7,713 bases of DNA from assembly GCA_031259225.1 (NCBI GenBank), contig JAIRLT010000223.1, positions 1-7,713 of the forward strand. Reading direction: 5' to 3'. The notes under the pieces were generated by a model. The model saw only the letters and a program-made list of their open reading frames with translations, did no database searches and had not been told where the DNA came from. Both the position numbers and the translations under genes were made by a program. Each line of letters begins with the position of its first letter. Positions within the stretch are counted from its first letter, which is position 1. This document shows, one piece after another, positions 1-4,719 of the stretch. Source of the stretch: Prevotellaceae bacterium. GTDB taxonomy: Bacteria > Bacteroidota > Bacteroidia > Bacteroidales > UBA932.

Positions 1-50
1 CCACTCCAATGTTAATTCTTTGATAGAACGCTTTACGCCCGAGACGCGGG

Positions 51-69
51 GCAGTAGGCAGTAGGCAGT
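51..69. repeat. Heptamer array, unit GCAGTAG
   Basis: Two full copies of GCAGTAG and a partial third. The same DNA motif (CAGTAGGCAG) recurs inside the coding sequence of the exported proline-rich protein near 6007-6033 on the opposite strand. The array is followed at 70-77 by GCTGGCGC, half of the palindromic spacer seen elsewhere in the window. Confidence 0.8.
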
Positions 70-84
70 GCTGGCGCTTCGCGA

Positions 85-112
85 ATGGAGAGTGGATAAT
101 GGAGAGTGGAAA
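85..112. repeat. Two tandem 14-bp units (double heptamer)
   Basis: ATGGAGAGTGGATA is followed directly by ATGGAGAGTGGAAA. The period is 14, twice the 7-bp period of the other arrays, so it fits the same repeat class. Confidence 0.8.
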
Positions 113-115
113 GCT

Positions 116-129
116 GCTGGCGCGCCAGA
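116..129. repeat. GC-rich palindromic spacer
   Basis: CTGGCGCGCCAG at 117-128 is a perfect 12-bp palindrome. It separates the 14-bp units to its left from the GAATTAA/GAATTAG array to its right. It is one of several related GC-rich spacers lying between AT-rich arrays in this window. Confidence 0.75.
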
Positions 130-131
130 GT

Positions 132-164
132 GAATTAAGAATTAGGAATTAAGAATTAGGAATT
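132..164. repeat. Heptamer array, alternating GAATTAA / GAATTAG
   Basis: Four full heptamers (GAATTAA, GAATTAG, GAATTAA, GAATTAG) plus GAATT. The strict alternation means the effective unit is 14 bp. It ends exactly at the next GC-rich spacer. Confidence 0.85.
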
Positions 165-178
165 GGCTGACGCGCCGG
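165..178. repeat. GC-rich spacer, imperfect palindrome
   Basis: GGCTGACGCGCCGG is a variant of the spacer consensus, with an A that breaks the symmetry. It lies between two different heptamer arrays. Confidence 0.7.
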
Positions 179-181
179 TTT

Positions 182-206
182 AGTTGAAAGTTGAAAGTTG
201 AAAGTT
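182..206. repeat. Heptamer array, unit AGTTGAA
   Basis: Three full copies of AGTTGAA plus AGTT. The reverse-complement version of the same heptamer forms the array at 3738-3775, so this family occurs in both orientations. Confidence 0.85.
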
Positions 207-207
207 A

Positions 208-221
208 GCTGACGCGGCAGC
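208..221. repeat. GC-rich spacer, imperfect palindrome
   Basis: GCTGACGCGGCAGC is a further variant of the spacer, lying between the AGTTGAA array and the GACTTAY array. Confidence 0.65.
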
Positions 222-222
222 C

Positions 223-327
223 GACTTATGACTTACGACTTACGACTTATGACTTATGACTTATGACTTATGACTTACGACTTACGACTTACGACTTACG
301 ACTTACGACTTATGACTTACGACTTAT
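223..327. repeat. Fifteen-copy heptamer array GACTTA(T/C)
   Basis: Fifteen uninterrupted heptamers. Only the seventh base varies, reading T C C T T T T C C C C C T C T from left to right. Where it is T the junction reads ATG, and where it is C it reads ACG. No gene overlaps it. It lies upstream of the promoter candidate at 372-402 and so is probably not part of that transcript. Confidence 0.95.
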
Positions 328-371
328 GAAATGTAGGTATCCGGTGGATGCAGAATACCCTGTTATAGGTA

Positions 372-402
372 TTGCACGAGCGCCTGTAACCGCGTACCTT
401 TG
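372..402 (+). promoter_or_regulatory. Candidate Bacteroidetes-type promoter (outer)
   Basis: TTG at 372-374, a 20-base spacer, then TACCTTTG at 395-402 match the Bacteroidetes TTG/TAnnTTTG pattern. Transcription would start near 409-411, just before the hairpin at 442-465. The upstream bases contain AGGTAT twice (335-340, 367-372) with ATACC between them (355-359), so two alternative small stems are possible. Called from pattern only. Confidence 0.4.
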
Positions 403-441
403 CATCCGTATTGAGCCATTTTAAAAGATTTAAAAGGAATG

Positions 442-465
442 AAGGTTTTGAGCAATCAAAACCTT
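442..465 (+). terminator. Hairpin with GCAA loop followed by a T-rich run
   Basis: AAGGTTTTGA (442-451) and TCAAAACCTT (456-465) form a perfect 10-bp stem closed by a GCAA tetraloop. TGTTTTGTTT follows. This resembles a weak intrinsic terminator or attenuator, though the stem has only three G-C pairs. It lies between two promoter candidates, so it could end a short transcript from the outer promoter. The two arms could also simply be the -33 region and its chance complement. Confidence 0.35.
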
Positions 466-497
466 TGTTTTGTTTACACAATAAAATTGTATCTTTG
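464..497 (+). promoter_or_regulatory. Candidate promoter of the hemerythrin-LuxR-LuxC operon
   Basis: TATCTTTG at 490-497 is a good -7 box. TTTG occurs at 464-467 (22-base gap) and again at 469-472 (17-base gap), bracketing the usual 19-21 base spacing. A start near 504 would put the whole 21-bp-unit array, the perfect palindrome and two further arrays into a leader of about 200 nt before the hemerythrin ATG at 709. Confidence 0.45.
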
Positions 498-501
498 TAA
501 T

Positions 502-598
502 TAATGTGCTAATGTGACTAATTAATGTGCTAATGTGACTAATTGTTTAATGTGACTAATTAATGTGCTAATGTGACTAATTGTTTAAGGTGACTAAT
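502..598. repeat. Array of 21-bp units with 17-bp variants
   Basis: Three identical 21-bp units begin at 502, 523 and 561 (each opens TAATGTGCTAATGTG). Shorter 17-bp variants beginning TGTTTAA lie at 544-560 and 582-598. Twenty-one bases is three heptamers. Bases 502-560 recur as the reverse complement at 3198-3256 with one mismatch. The unit is dense in AUG-stop combinations (ATG TGC TAA and ATG TGA). Confidence 0.9.
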
Positions 599-600
599 TA

Positions 601-616
601 TGCCGGCGCGCCGGCA
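601..616. repeat. Perfect 16-bp GC palindrome
   Basis: TGCCGGCGCGCCGGCA is exactly self-complementary. It shares the GGCGCGCC core with the other spacers, and here it separates the 21-bp-unit array from the CATTAAC array. A related half-site GCGCCAGCC follows at 646-654, before the next array. Confidence 0.8.
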
Positions 617-621
617 CTAAG

Positions 622-642
622 CATTAACCATTAACCATTAAA
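622..642. repeat. Heptamer array, unit CATTAAC
   Basis: CATTAAC, CATTAAC, CATTAAA: three consecutive heptamers inside the probable leader of the hemerythrin operon. Confidence 0.75.
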
Positions 643-654
643 TTAGCGCCAGCC

Positions 655-698
655 AAATCTGTAAATCTGTAAATCTGTAAATCCGTAAATCTGTAAAT
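655..698. repeat. Octamer array, unit AAATCTGT
   Basis: Five octamers (the fourth is AAATCCGT) plus AAAT. It ends 10 bases before the hemerythrin start codon, so the array fills the place where a ribosome binding site would be. No Shine-Dalgarno sequence is visible, which is normal for Bacteroidota. Confidence 0.9.
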
Positions 699-708
699 AA
701 AAAAAATC

Positions 709-1407
709 ATGTATAAACTTGGGAAATATAATGCCGGCGATACTATGAGTAGCCTGATAACCGAGAATTACCGGATGCTTTTAGTGATAAGCCGTTTTGG
801 CATTGCGCTTGGTTTCGGCGATAAAACGATTGGCGACGTGTGCCTCGAAAATCATGTGGACGTAGCCACTTTCCTCGTTATTGTCAATATGCTGCTCGAC
901 GAGGACGGGGCTACCAATTATGCGAAAGCGGCGTTTTCCGTGAAATCGTTAATTTCGTACCTGCGCAATTCACATGAATATTTTTTGAATTTCCGCCTGC
1001 CGGCTATCCGTGCCGACTTGAAAGCTATCCTCCACAAGGGTAAAGATGAACTCTCGCAGGCTATCCTGCATTATTTCGACGAATATGTGGCGGAAGTCCG
1101 CAAACACATGGCTTACGAAGAAGAAACGGTTTTCCCTTATGTACGCGCATTGCTTGCCGGGCAGCGCCGGGACGATTATGCGATTGCCGTTTTCCGCCGG
1201 CAGCATGACCATGTGTCGGCGCGGCTCACGGAGTTTAAGAATATTATCATCAAATATTATCCGGCAAAAAGCACCAACGAAATCAACAGCGTGCTGTTCG
1301 ATATTTTTAATTGCGAAACCGATTTGGCTTCGCATAATGCGATAGAAGACCACCTGTTTGTGCCGGCTATCGTGGCGTTGGAAAATAAAAACACTGTCAA
1401 GGTATGA
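709..1407 (+). CDS. Hemerythrin-domain protein
   Basis: A soluble 232-residue protein predicted to bind a non-heme diiron centre. Residues about 15-60 resemble the small N-terminal domain of ScdA/RIC iron-centre repair proteins, with Cys45 in GDVCLENHVD. The rest is an alpha-helical hemerythrin fold with candidate ligands His89 (NSHEY), His133 and Glu137 (HMAYE), His166/His168 (RQHDH) and His209 and Glu213 (HNAIE). The two HxxxE motifs are what the family shows. Hemerythrins bind O2, and RIC-type members respond to nitrosative or oxidative damage; which applies here cannot be read from sequence. The ATG at 709 follows an A-rich stretch after the octamer array; Met13 is an alternative start. 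Its stop overlaps the next start (ATGA, 1404-1407), so it is probably translated together with the regulator. No signal peptide or membrane segment is seen. Confidence 0.85.
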   Translation: MYKLGKYNAGDTMSSLITENYRMLLVISRFGIALGFGDKTIGDVCLENHVDVATFLVIVNMLLDEDGATNYAKAAFSVKSLISYLRNSHEYFLNFRLPAIRADLKAILHKGKDELSQAILHYFDEYVAEVRKHMAYEEETVFPYVRALLAGQRRDDYAIAVFRRQHDHVSARLTEFKNIIIKYYPAKSTNEINSVLFDIFNCETDLASHNAIEDHLFVPAIVALENKNTVKV

Positions 1408-2015
1408 GCCACAATTCGGTAAAAATAACCTTGGCGGACTCATCGGTTGTCATCCGGAACGGCATACTGGCGGTGTTGAAACGCTTGGATACATTCCGTT
1501 TCAAGGTATTTGAGATAAGCGACCCCGAGCAGTTGAAAAGTTCGATTGCCTGGCAAAATCCCGATGTGTTAATTATAAACCCGGTTTTTTTTAGCGCCAT
1601 CTCCTTGCAGCAAATAAAGAAAGAAGCGCCGCAAATAAAATGCGTGGCATTGCAAAATTCCTTTATCGACAGCGCTGTTTTCAAAGCTTACGACGAAGTC
1701 ATCTCGATTTATGACAGCGAAGAACAAATCACCGGTAAAATAACAAAATTAGTGCATGCCCCCGAAGAAGAAAAACGCTACGAAGCGCTGAGCACACGCG
1801 AGAAGGAAGTGATTGTGTGCGTCATTAGGGGAATGACCAATAAACAAATTGCCGACAGGCTGTGCCTTTCGGCGCATACGGTTATTACGCACCGCCGGAA
1901 TATTTCCGCCAAGCTGCAAATCCACAGCACCGCGGGGCTTATCATTTATGCTATCGTGAATAAATTAGTGGAATTGGACGACATCAAAAGCCTTGTCGCC
2001 GACACAGACGCATGA
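1404..2015 (+). CDS. LuxR/NarL-type regulator with degenerate receiver
   Basis: A 203-residue transcription regulator. Residues 1-115 follow a response-regulator receiver layout (strand ITLAD, helix, strand PDVLIINP), but the position of the phosphorylated aspartate appears to be Asn59, the acidic pair near the N terminus is reduced to ADS, and no convincing conserved lysine is seen. Phosphorylation therefore looks unlikely. Residues about 130-190 are a clear GerE/LuxR helix-turn-helix: LSTREKEVIVCVIRGMTNK, then QIADRLCLSAHTVITHRRNI. The gene overlaps hemerythrin upstream (ATGA 1404-1407) and acyl-CoA reductase downstream (ATGA 2012-2015). The coupling suggests that the hemerythrin protein supplies or modulates its signal, which is inference. 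No histidine kinase gene is in the window. Confidence 0.88.
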   Translation: MSHNSVKITLADSSVVIRNGILAVLKRLDTFRFKVFEISDPEQLKSSIAWQNPDVLIINPVFFSAISLQQIKKEAPQIKCVALQNSFIDSAVFKAYDEVISIYDSEEQITGKITKLVHAPEEEKRYEALSTREKEVIVCVIRGMTNKQIADRLCLSAHTVITHRRNISAKLQIHSTAGLIIYAIVNKLVELDDIKSLVADTDA

Positions 2016-3097
2016 CCACCACAAAGAAGCCCATGTATTTTAACCGTCCTGCATTGATATCCCATTTTTCGGAACTCGGTAAACGAATACACGCGTGGCT
2101 GCGCGACGAAACAACCTGCCCCGCATTGAGCGCTGCCGTGCAAAAAAGCATGACGGAAAATAGCTGGTTCACCGCCGGAAATATAAGGTATGCCCTTGCC
2201 GCCATAGCGTCGGACATGCTGGACGCACAACGCCTGCAAGACTGGCTGGCTGCTTACCCGGTGGCAAAAAGCAGGAAACAGGCAGGGGTGATAATGGCGG
2301 GGAATATTCCATTAGTGGGATTTCACGATTTCCTGTGCGTATTGGCGTCGGGGCATTCCTTTACCGGGAAATTGTCGCACAGGGATGCTTTTTTGTTGCC
2401 TGCGCTGGCAAGCATTTTAACAGGTATACATCCCGGATGGCGCAGCCGTATTGCATTTAGCGAAACGCTCCCGGTCAGGGGCATGGATTTTTTCATTGCC
2501 ACCGGCTCGGATACTTCGGCGCATTATTTTGAAACCATAGCGGCTGCAATGCACGCCTCCGGCGGCGGTCGCAGCCTTATCCGCCGTAACCGGCGGAGCG
2601 TAGCCGTGCTAAGCGGCGACGAAACCGAAGAAGAATTAAACGGTTTGGCAAACGATTTATTCGGCTATTTCGGATGGGGTTGCCGCAATGTGTCGTTGCT
2701 GTACGTGCCGGAAGGCTACTGTTGGCAGCCGTTGGCGGCGGTTCTTTCAGCGCAGCAAACATTATTGCAGCACACCGGGTATGCTAATAATTACCGTTAC
2801 CAAAAAGCGTTGCTTTCCTTACAGGGCAAGCCGTTCCACGATGTGTCGGTGGCGCTGTTGTGCGAAGATGCGTCGTTGCATGCGCCGCCGGCGGTGGTGC
2901 ATTACCGCTATTACACGGCTATCGGCGATGCGCTTAAATCCATTGAACAGCAACGCGGGCAAATACAATGTGTAGTAAGCAGAGCGATGAATTGTGATAA
3001 TTTTTGTACCTTTGGTCATGCGCAGCGTCCTTCATTGCACGATTATGCCGATGGCGTGGATACAATGAAATGGATGACGGGCTGGGCAATGAGTTAA
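2012..3097 (+). CDS. LuxC-like acyl-CoA reductase
   Basis: A 361-residue protein of the LuxC acyl-CoA reductase family, which reduces activated fatty acyl groups to aldehydes with NADPH. The Bacteroidetes branch has no known link to light production. Recognisable segments are AGVIMAGNIPLVGFHDFLCV (91-110), GKLSHRDAFLLPA (119-131), FFIATGSDTSAHYFE (160-174), the nucleotide-binding region around RRNRRSVAVLSGDETEEEL (191-209) and YFGWGCRNVSLLYVPEGY (219-236). Cys224 is the probable acyl-accepting catalytic cysteine. Length is normal for this branch. The start is fixed by the ATGA overlap with the regulator. The final codons ATG AGT TAA run straight into a heptamer array of the same composition, so the exact C terminus may have been shaped by the repeat. 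Substrate is unknown; no acyltransferase or ferredoxin partner is present. Confidence 0.88.
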   Translation: MTTTKKPMYFNRPALISHFSELGKRIHAWLRDETTCPALSAAVQKSMTENSWFTAGNIRYALAAIASDMLDAQRLQDWLAAYPVAKSRKQAGVIMAGNIPLVGFHDFLCVLASGHSFTGKLSHRDAFLLPALASILTGIHPGWRSRIAFSETLPVRGMDFFIATGSDTSAHYFETIAAAMHASGGGRSLIRRNRRSVAVLSGDETEEELNGLANDLFGYFGWGCRNVSLLYVPEGYCWQPLAAVLSAQQTLLQHTGYANNYRYQKALLSLQGKPFHDVSVALLCEDASLHAPPAVVHYRYYTAIGDALKSIEQQRGQIQCVVSRAMNCDNFCTFGHAQRPSLHDYADGVDTMKWMTGWAMS

Positions 3098-3179
3098 AAA
3101 TTATGAGTTATGAATTATGAGTTATGAGTTATGAATTATGAATTATGAGTTATGAATTATGAGTTATGAATTATGAGTT
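3098..3179. repeat. Long heptamer array GAGTTAT / GAATTAT
   Basis: About 11.7 heptamers, all GAGTTAT or GAATTAT after a first AAATTAT, beginning at the base after the acyl-CoA reductase stop codon. Read on the plus strand, every unit junction gives ATGA, so the array is a chain of five-codon open frames in which each stop overlaps another start. It ends exactly at the GC-rich spacer. Confidence 0.95.
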
Positions 3180-3194
3180 GGCTGACGCGCCAGC
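3180..3194. repeat. GC-rich spacer, near-palindrome
   Basis: GGCTGACGCGCCAGC differs from a perfect palindrome by one base. It separates the GARTTAT array from the inverted copy of the 21-bp-unit array. Confidence 0.75.
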
Positions 3195-3197
3195 ATA

Positions 3198-3256
3198 ATT
3201 AATCACATTAAACAATTAGTCACATTAGCACATTAATTAGTCACATTAGCACATTA
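3198..3256. repeat. Inverted copy of the 502-560 array (59 bp)
   Basis: This segment equals the reverse complement of 502-560 at 58 of 59 positions; the difference is the fifth base, A here. It holds two 21-bp units (3215-3235, 3236-3256) and one 17-bp variant. It ends two bases before the next gene's ATG. Together with 502-560 it brackets the hemerythrin-LuxR-LuxC operon. Confidence 0.92.
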
Positions 3257-3258
3257 TC

Positions 3259-3696
3259 ATGATATACCGGTTTACTGCTACTGTTAATTCCTTAAAAGGA
3301 TTTATGCGCCAGTATGAATTACGCGGCTCCAATACCCTGTACGATTTCCACAAGCATATCGTAAATGATTTGAATTTTGCGCCCGACCAAATGGTATTAT
3401 TCCGCGTGGAAAGCACAAAGGGAAAGCCAACGAAAGAATATGGACTGTTCGATTTAGGCGACGGCTCAATGGACGAAATCCATATCGAGAAGCTGGTAAA
3501 ACAACAGGAAACAACCTTGCTGTATGTGTTCGACATGCGCGATAACCGTTCCTTGCGTTTGTCTTTCGTGGAAACAGGCGAGGAATTGCCACGCAAAAGC
3601 TATCCGCGAACTTCGGACGAAAAAGGCGAAGCTCCCGCACAGTTCCTTGACCGGCAAAGCAACGAAGCATACGAAGACGACCCGGAAGAATTATGA
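3259..3696 (+). CDS. pRiA4b ORF-3-like (IS1096 passenger-like) family protein
   Basis: A 145-residue cytoplasmic protein resembling the plasmid pRiA4b ORF-3 family. The family layout is visible: an MIYRFTATVNS opening strand, an ELRGSNTLYDFHKHIVNDL segment, a DQMVLFRVES strand, KLVKQQETTLLYVFD near residues 79-93, and an acidic tail (YEDDPEEL). Members occur both near mobile elements and as stable chromosomal genes in Bacteroidales; their biochemical role is not established. There is no transposase here, so the name does not imply mobility. The ATG lies directly after the inverted repeat copy with no Shine-Dalgarno sequence. The last codons GAA TTA TGA are the first heptamer of the following array, so its stop codon is repeat-derived or repeat-compatible. 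Confidence 0.75.
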   Translation: MIYRFTATVNSLKGFMRQYELRGSNTLYDFHKHIVNDLNFAPDQMVLFRVESTKGKPTKEYGLFDLGDGSMDEIHIEKLVKQQETTLLYVFDMRDNRSLRLSFVETGEELPRKSYPRTSDEKGEAPAQFLDRQSNEAYEDDPEEL

Positions 3697-3720
3697 ATTA
3701 GAAATTATGAATTATGAATT
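3688..3720. repeat. Heptamer array GAATTAT overlapping a stop codon
   Basis: GAATTAT, GAATTAG, AAATTAT, GAATTAT, GAATT. The TGA stop of the upstream gene (3694-3696) lies within it. It ends exactly at the perfect palindrome. Confidence 0.85.
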
Positions 3721-3736
3721 GGCTGGCGCGCCAGCC
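3721..3736. repeat. Perfect 16-bp GC palindrome
   Basis: GGCTGGCGCGCCAGCC is exactly self-complementary and looks like the parent form of the spacer family. It sits between the GAATTAT and ACTTTCA arrays. As RNA it could form a 6-bp stem with a CGCG loop, but no T-run follows, so I do not call a terminator. Confidence 0.8.
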
Positions 3737-3737
3737 G

Positions 3738-3775
3738 ACTTTCAACTTTCAACTTTCAACTTTCAACTTTCAACT
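3738..3775. repeat. Heptamer array, unit ACTTTCA
   Basis: Five full heptamers plus ACT. This is the reverse complement of the AGTTGAA array at 182-206. Its last bases help form the TAA (3775-3777) that closes the miaA frame upstream. Confidence 0.9.
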
Positions 3776-3777
3776 AA

Positions 3778-3795
3778 ATTAGTCACATTAGCACA
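3778..3795. repeat. Partial copy of the 21-bp unit at the miaA 5' end
   Basis: The first 18 bases of the inverted 21-bp unit (ATTAGTCACATTAGCACA), in the same orientation as 3198-3256. Unlike that copy it breaks off into CC and then AAACTAATAGTA, which is already miaA-homologous coding sequence. Confidence 0.85.
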
Positions 3796-3798
3796 CCA

Positions 3799-4719
3799 AA
3801 ACTAATAGTAGTCTTGGGTCCAACAGGCGTTGGAAAAACAGACTTTAGCCTGTCGCTGGCGCGCCGTTTGTCCACTGTCATTGTGTCGGCGGATGCACGG
3901 CAGGTGTACCGCGAAATGAAAATAGGCACTGCGCCGCCGGACGAACAGCAGTTGGCAGCAGTTCCACATTATTTTATCGGCACACATTCCATTCACGAAC
4001 ATTATACCGCCGGCAAATACGAGTTGGATGCCTTGGCGTTATTAGAAAAACTTTTTGTTTCGCATCCTGTGGTGTTATTGGTTGGCGGCTCCGGTTTGTA
4101 TATTGATGCGGTGTGCTCCGGCATTGATAATTTCCCTGAAACCGACCTGTCATTGCGTGCGACACTCACAGAACGCCTGCAAACAGAAGGCATCGAGAGT
4201 TTACGTTTACAACTGAAACAACTCGACGCAACCTCTTACCACGCCATTGATTTGAGGAACCCGCAACGGGTTATGCGGGCATTGGAAGTATGCCTTTCCA
4301 CCGGGAAGCCTTATTCCGGTTGGAAAACAGGCGCCACGAAAAAACGACCTTTTGAGATAATAAAAATCGGATTGCAACGACCGCGCGAGGAATTATATGC
4401 ACGCATCAATGCCCGCACGCTGCGCATGATAGGCGACGGGCTGCCGAAAGAAGCGGAAAAACTCTATCCCCACAGGAATTTGACGGCGCTGAAAACCGTT
4501 GGCTATACGGAACTGTTCGATTATTTGGACGGCAAAACGACGTTGGAAAAGGCGGTGCAACTCATCCGGCAACACACGCGCAACTATGCTAAAAAGCAAC
4601 TGTCATACTGGTCGCGTTACGATGACATCCGGTGGTTGGGGGCAGGCGAGCCGGATTTGTTGGAACAGGCGCTTAGTGCGATACAAATTTCAAGCCCACC
4701 ACCGACGCAACCAGCGTAA
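3799..4719 (+). CDS. miaA: tRNA dimethylallyltransferase MiaA, start codon lost or non-standard
   Basis: MiaA adds a dimethylallyl group to N6 of A37 in tRNAs that read codons starting with U. Visible motifs are KLIVVLGPTGVGKT (opening strand and P-loop), SADARQVYREMKIGTAPP (usually SADSRQ; the aspartate is kept), PHYFIGTHSIHEHYTAGKYE, LVGGSGLYIDAVCSGID, LRNPQRVMRALEV and the C-terminal HTRNYAKKQLSYWSRYDDIR. Length is about normal. The frame is closed by TAA at 3775-3777 and has no ATG or GTG before the P-loop. The only conventional start is TTG 3814, which would remove the first beta strand (KLIVVL). ATT codons at 3778 and 3787 are in frame. I place the left end at the first residue with homology. 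The repeat unit abuts the gene where MKT would be expected. The 3' end overlaps the SMR gene by 47 bases. Confidence 0.85.
   Translation, partial: KLIVVLGPTGVGKTDFSLSLARRLSTVIVSADARQVYREMKIGTAPPDEQQLAAVPHYFIGTHSIHEHYTAGKYELDALALLEKLFVSHPVVLLVGGSGLYIDAVCSGIDNFPETDLSLRATLTERLQTEGIESLRLQLKQLDATSYHAIDLRNPQRVMRALEVCLSTGKPYSGWKTGATKKRPFEIIKIGLQRPREELYARINARTLRMIGDGLPKEAEKLYPHRNLTALKTVGYTELFDYLDGKTTLEKAVQLIRQHTRNYAKKQLSYWSRYDDIRWLGAGEPDLLEQALSAIQISSPPPTQPA

Noticed and set aside
2..64. Possible gene fragment at the left edge: a plus frame reading NSLIERFTPETRGSRQ then TAG, or a minus frame reading PRVSGVKRSIKELTLEW
   Set aside because: Both are short, run off the edge or into the GCAGTAG repeat, and neither matches a family I can name; the minus frame has no ATG. 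Sequence left of the window would decide.
223..327. The regular arrays as a CRISPR
   Set aside because: Units are 7 or 8 bp and contiguous, with no unique spacers of 25-40 bp and no cas genes; the GC palindromes are not evenly spaced.
439..504. Small plus-strand frame of 21 codons (MKVLSNQNLCFVYTIKLYLC...) after AAAAGGA
   Set aside because: It is explained by the hairpin arms and the promoter region it spans; length and composition give no coding evidence. Mentioned only as a possible leader peptide.
1046..1443. Open frames of about 100-157 codons on either strand across the hemerythrin gene
   Set aside because: They are shadows: the hemerythrin frame has family motifs and coupled neighbours, and the others lack any recognisable motif.
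3007..3014. TACCTTTG inside the acyl-CoA reductase gene as an internal promoter for the downstream genes
   Set aside because: No TTG or TTTG lies at the required distance upstream, and the bases are accounted for by conserved codons (FCTFGHAQRPS).
3259..3696. The pRiA4b/IS1096-like gene as a sign of an insertion sequence
   Set aside because: No transposase, terminal inverted repeats or target duplication are visible; the family is also a stable chromosomal gene in Bacteroidales.
3721..3736. Palindrome as an intrinsic terminator for the pRiA4b-like gene
   Set aside because: The stem would be 6 bp with no following U-run, and identical elements occur where no gene ends, so it behaves as an array spacer.
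3524..3805. 93-codon plus frame covering the end of the pRiA4b-like gene and the arrays up to miaA
   Set aside because: Its second half (NYELAG, QLSTFNFQLSTK) is simply the heptamer arrays and palindrome read as codons; it is out of frame with miaA and ends at 3805.
3855..3865. GCTGGCGCGCC inside miaA as another palindromic spacer copy
   Set aside because: It encodes the conserved SLARRL helix after the P-loop, has no array on either side and is only a half match, so chance or codon choice explains it.
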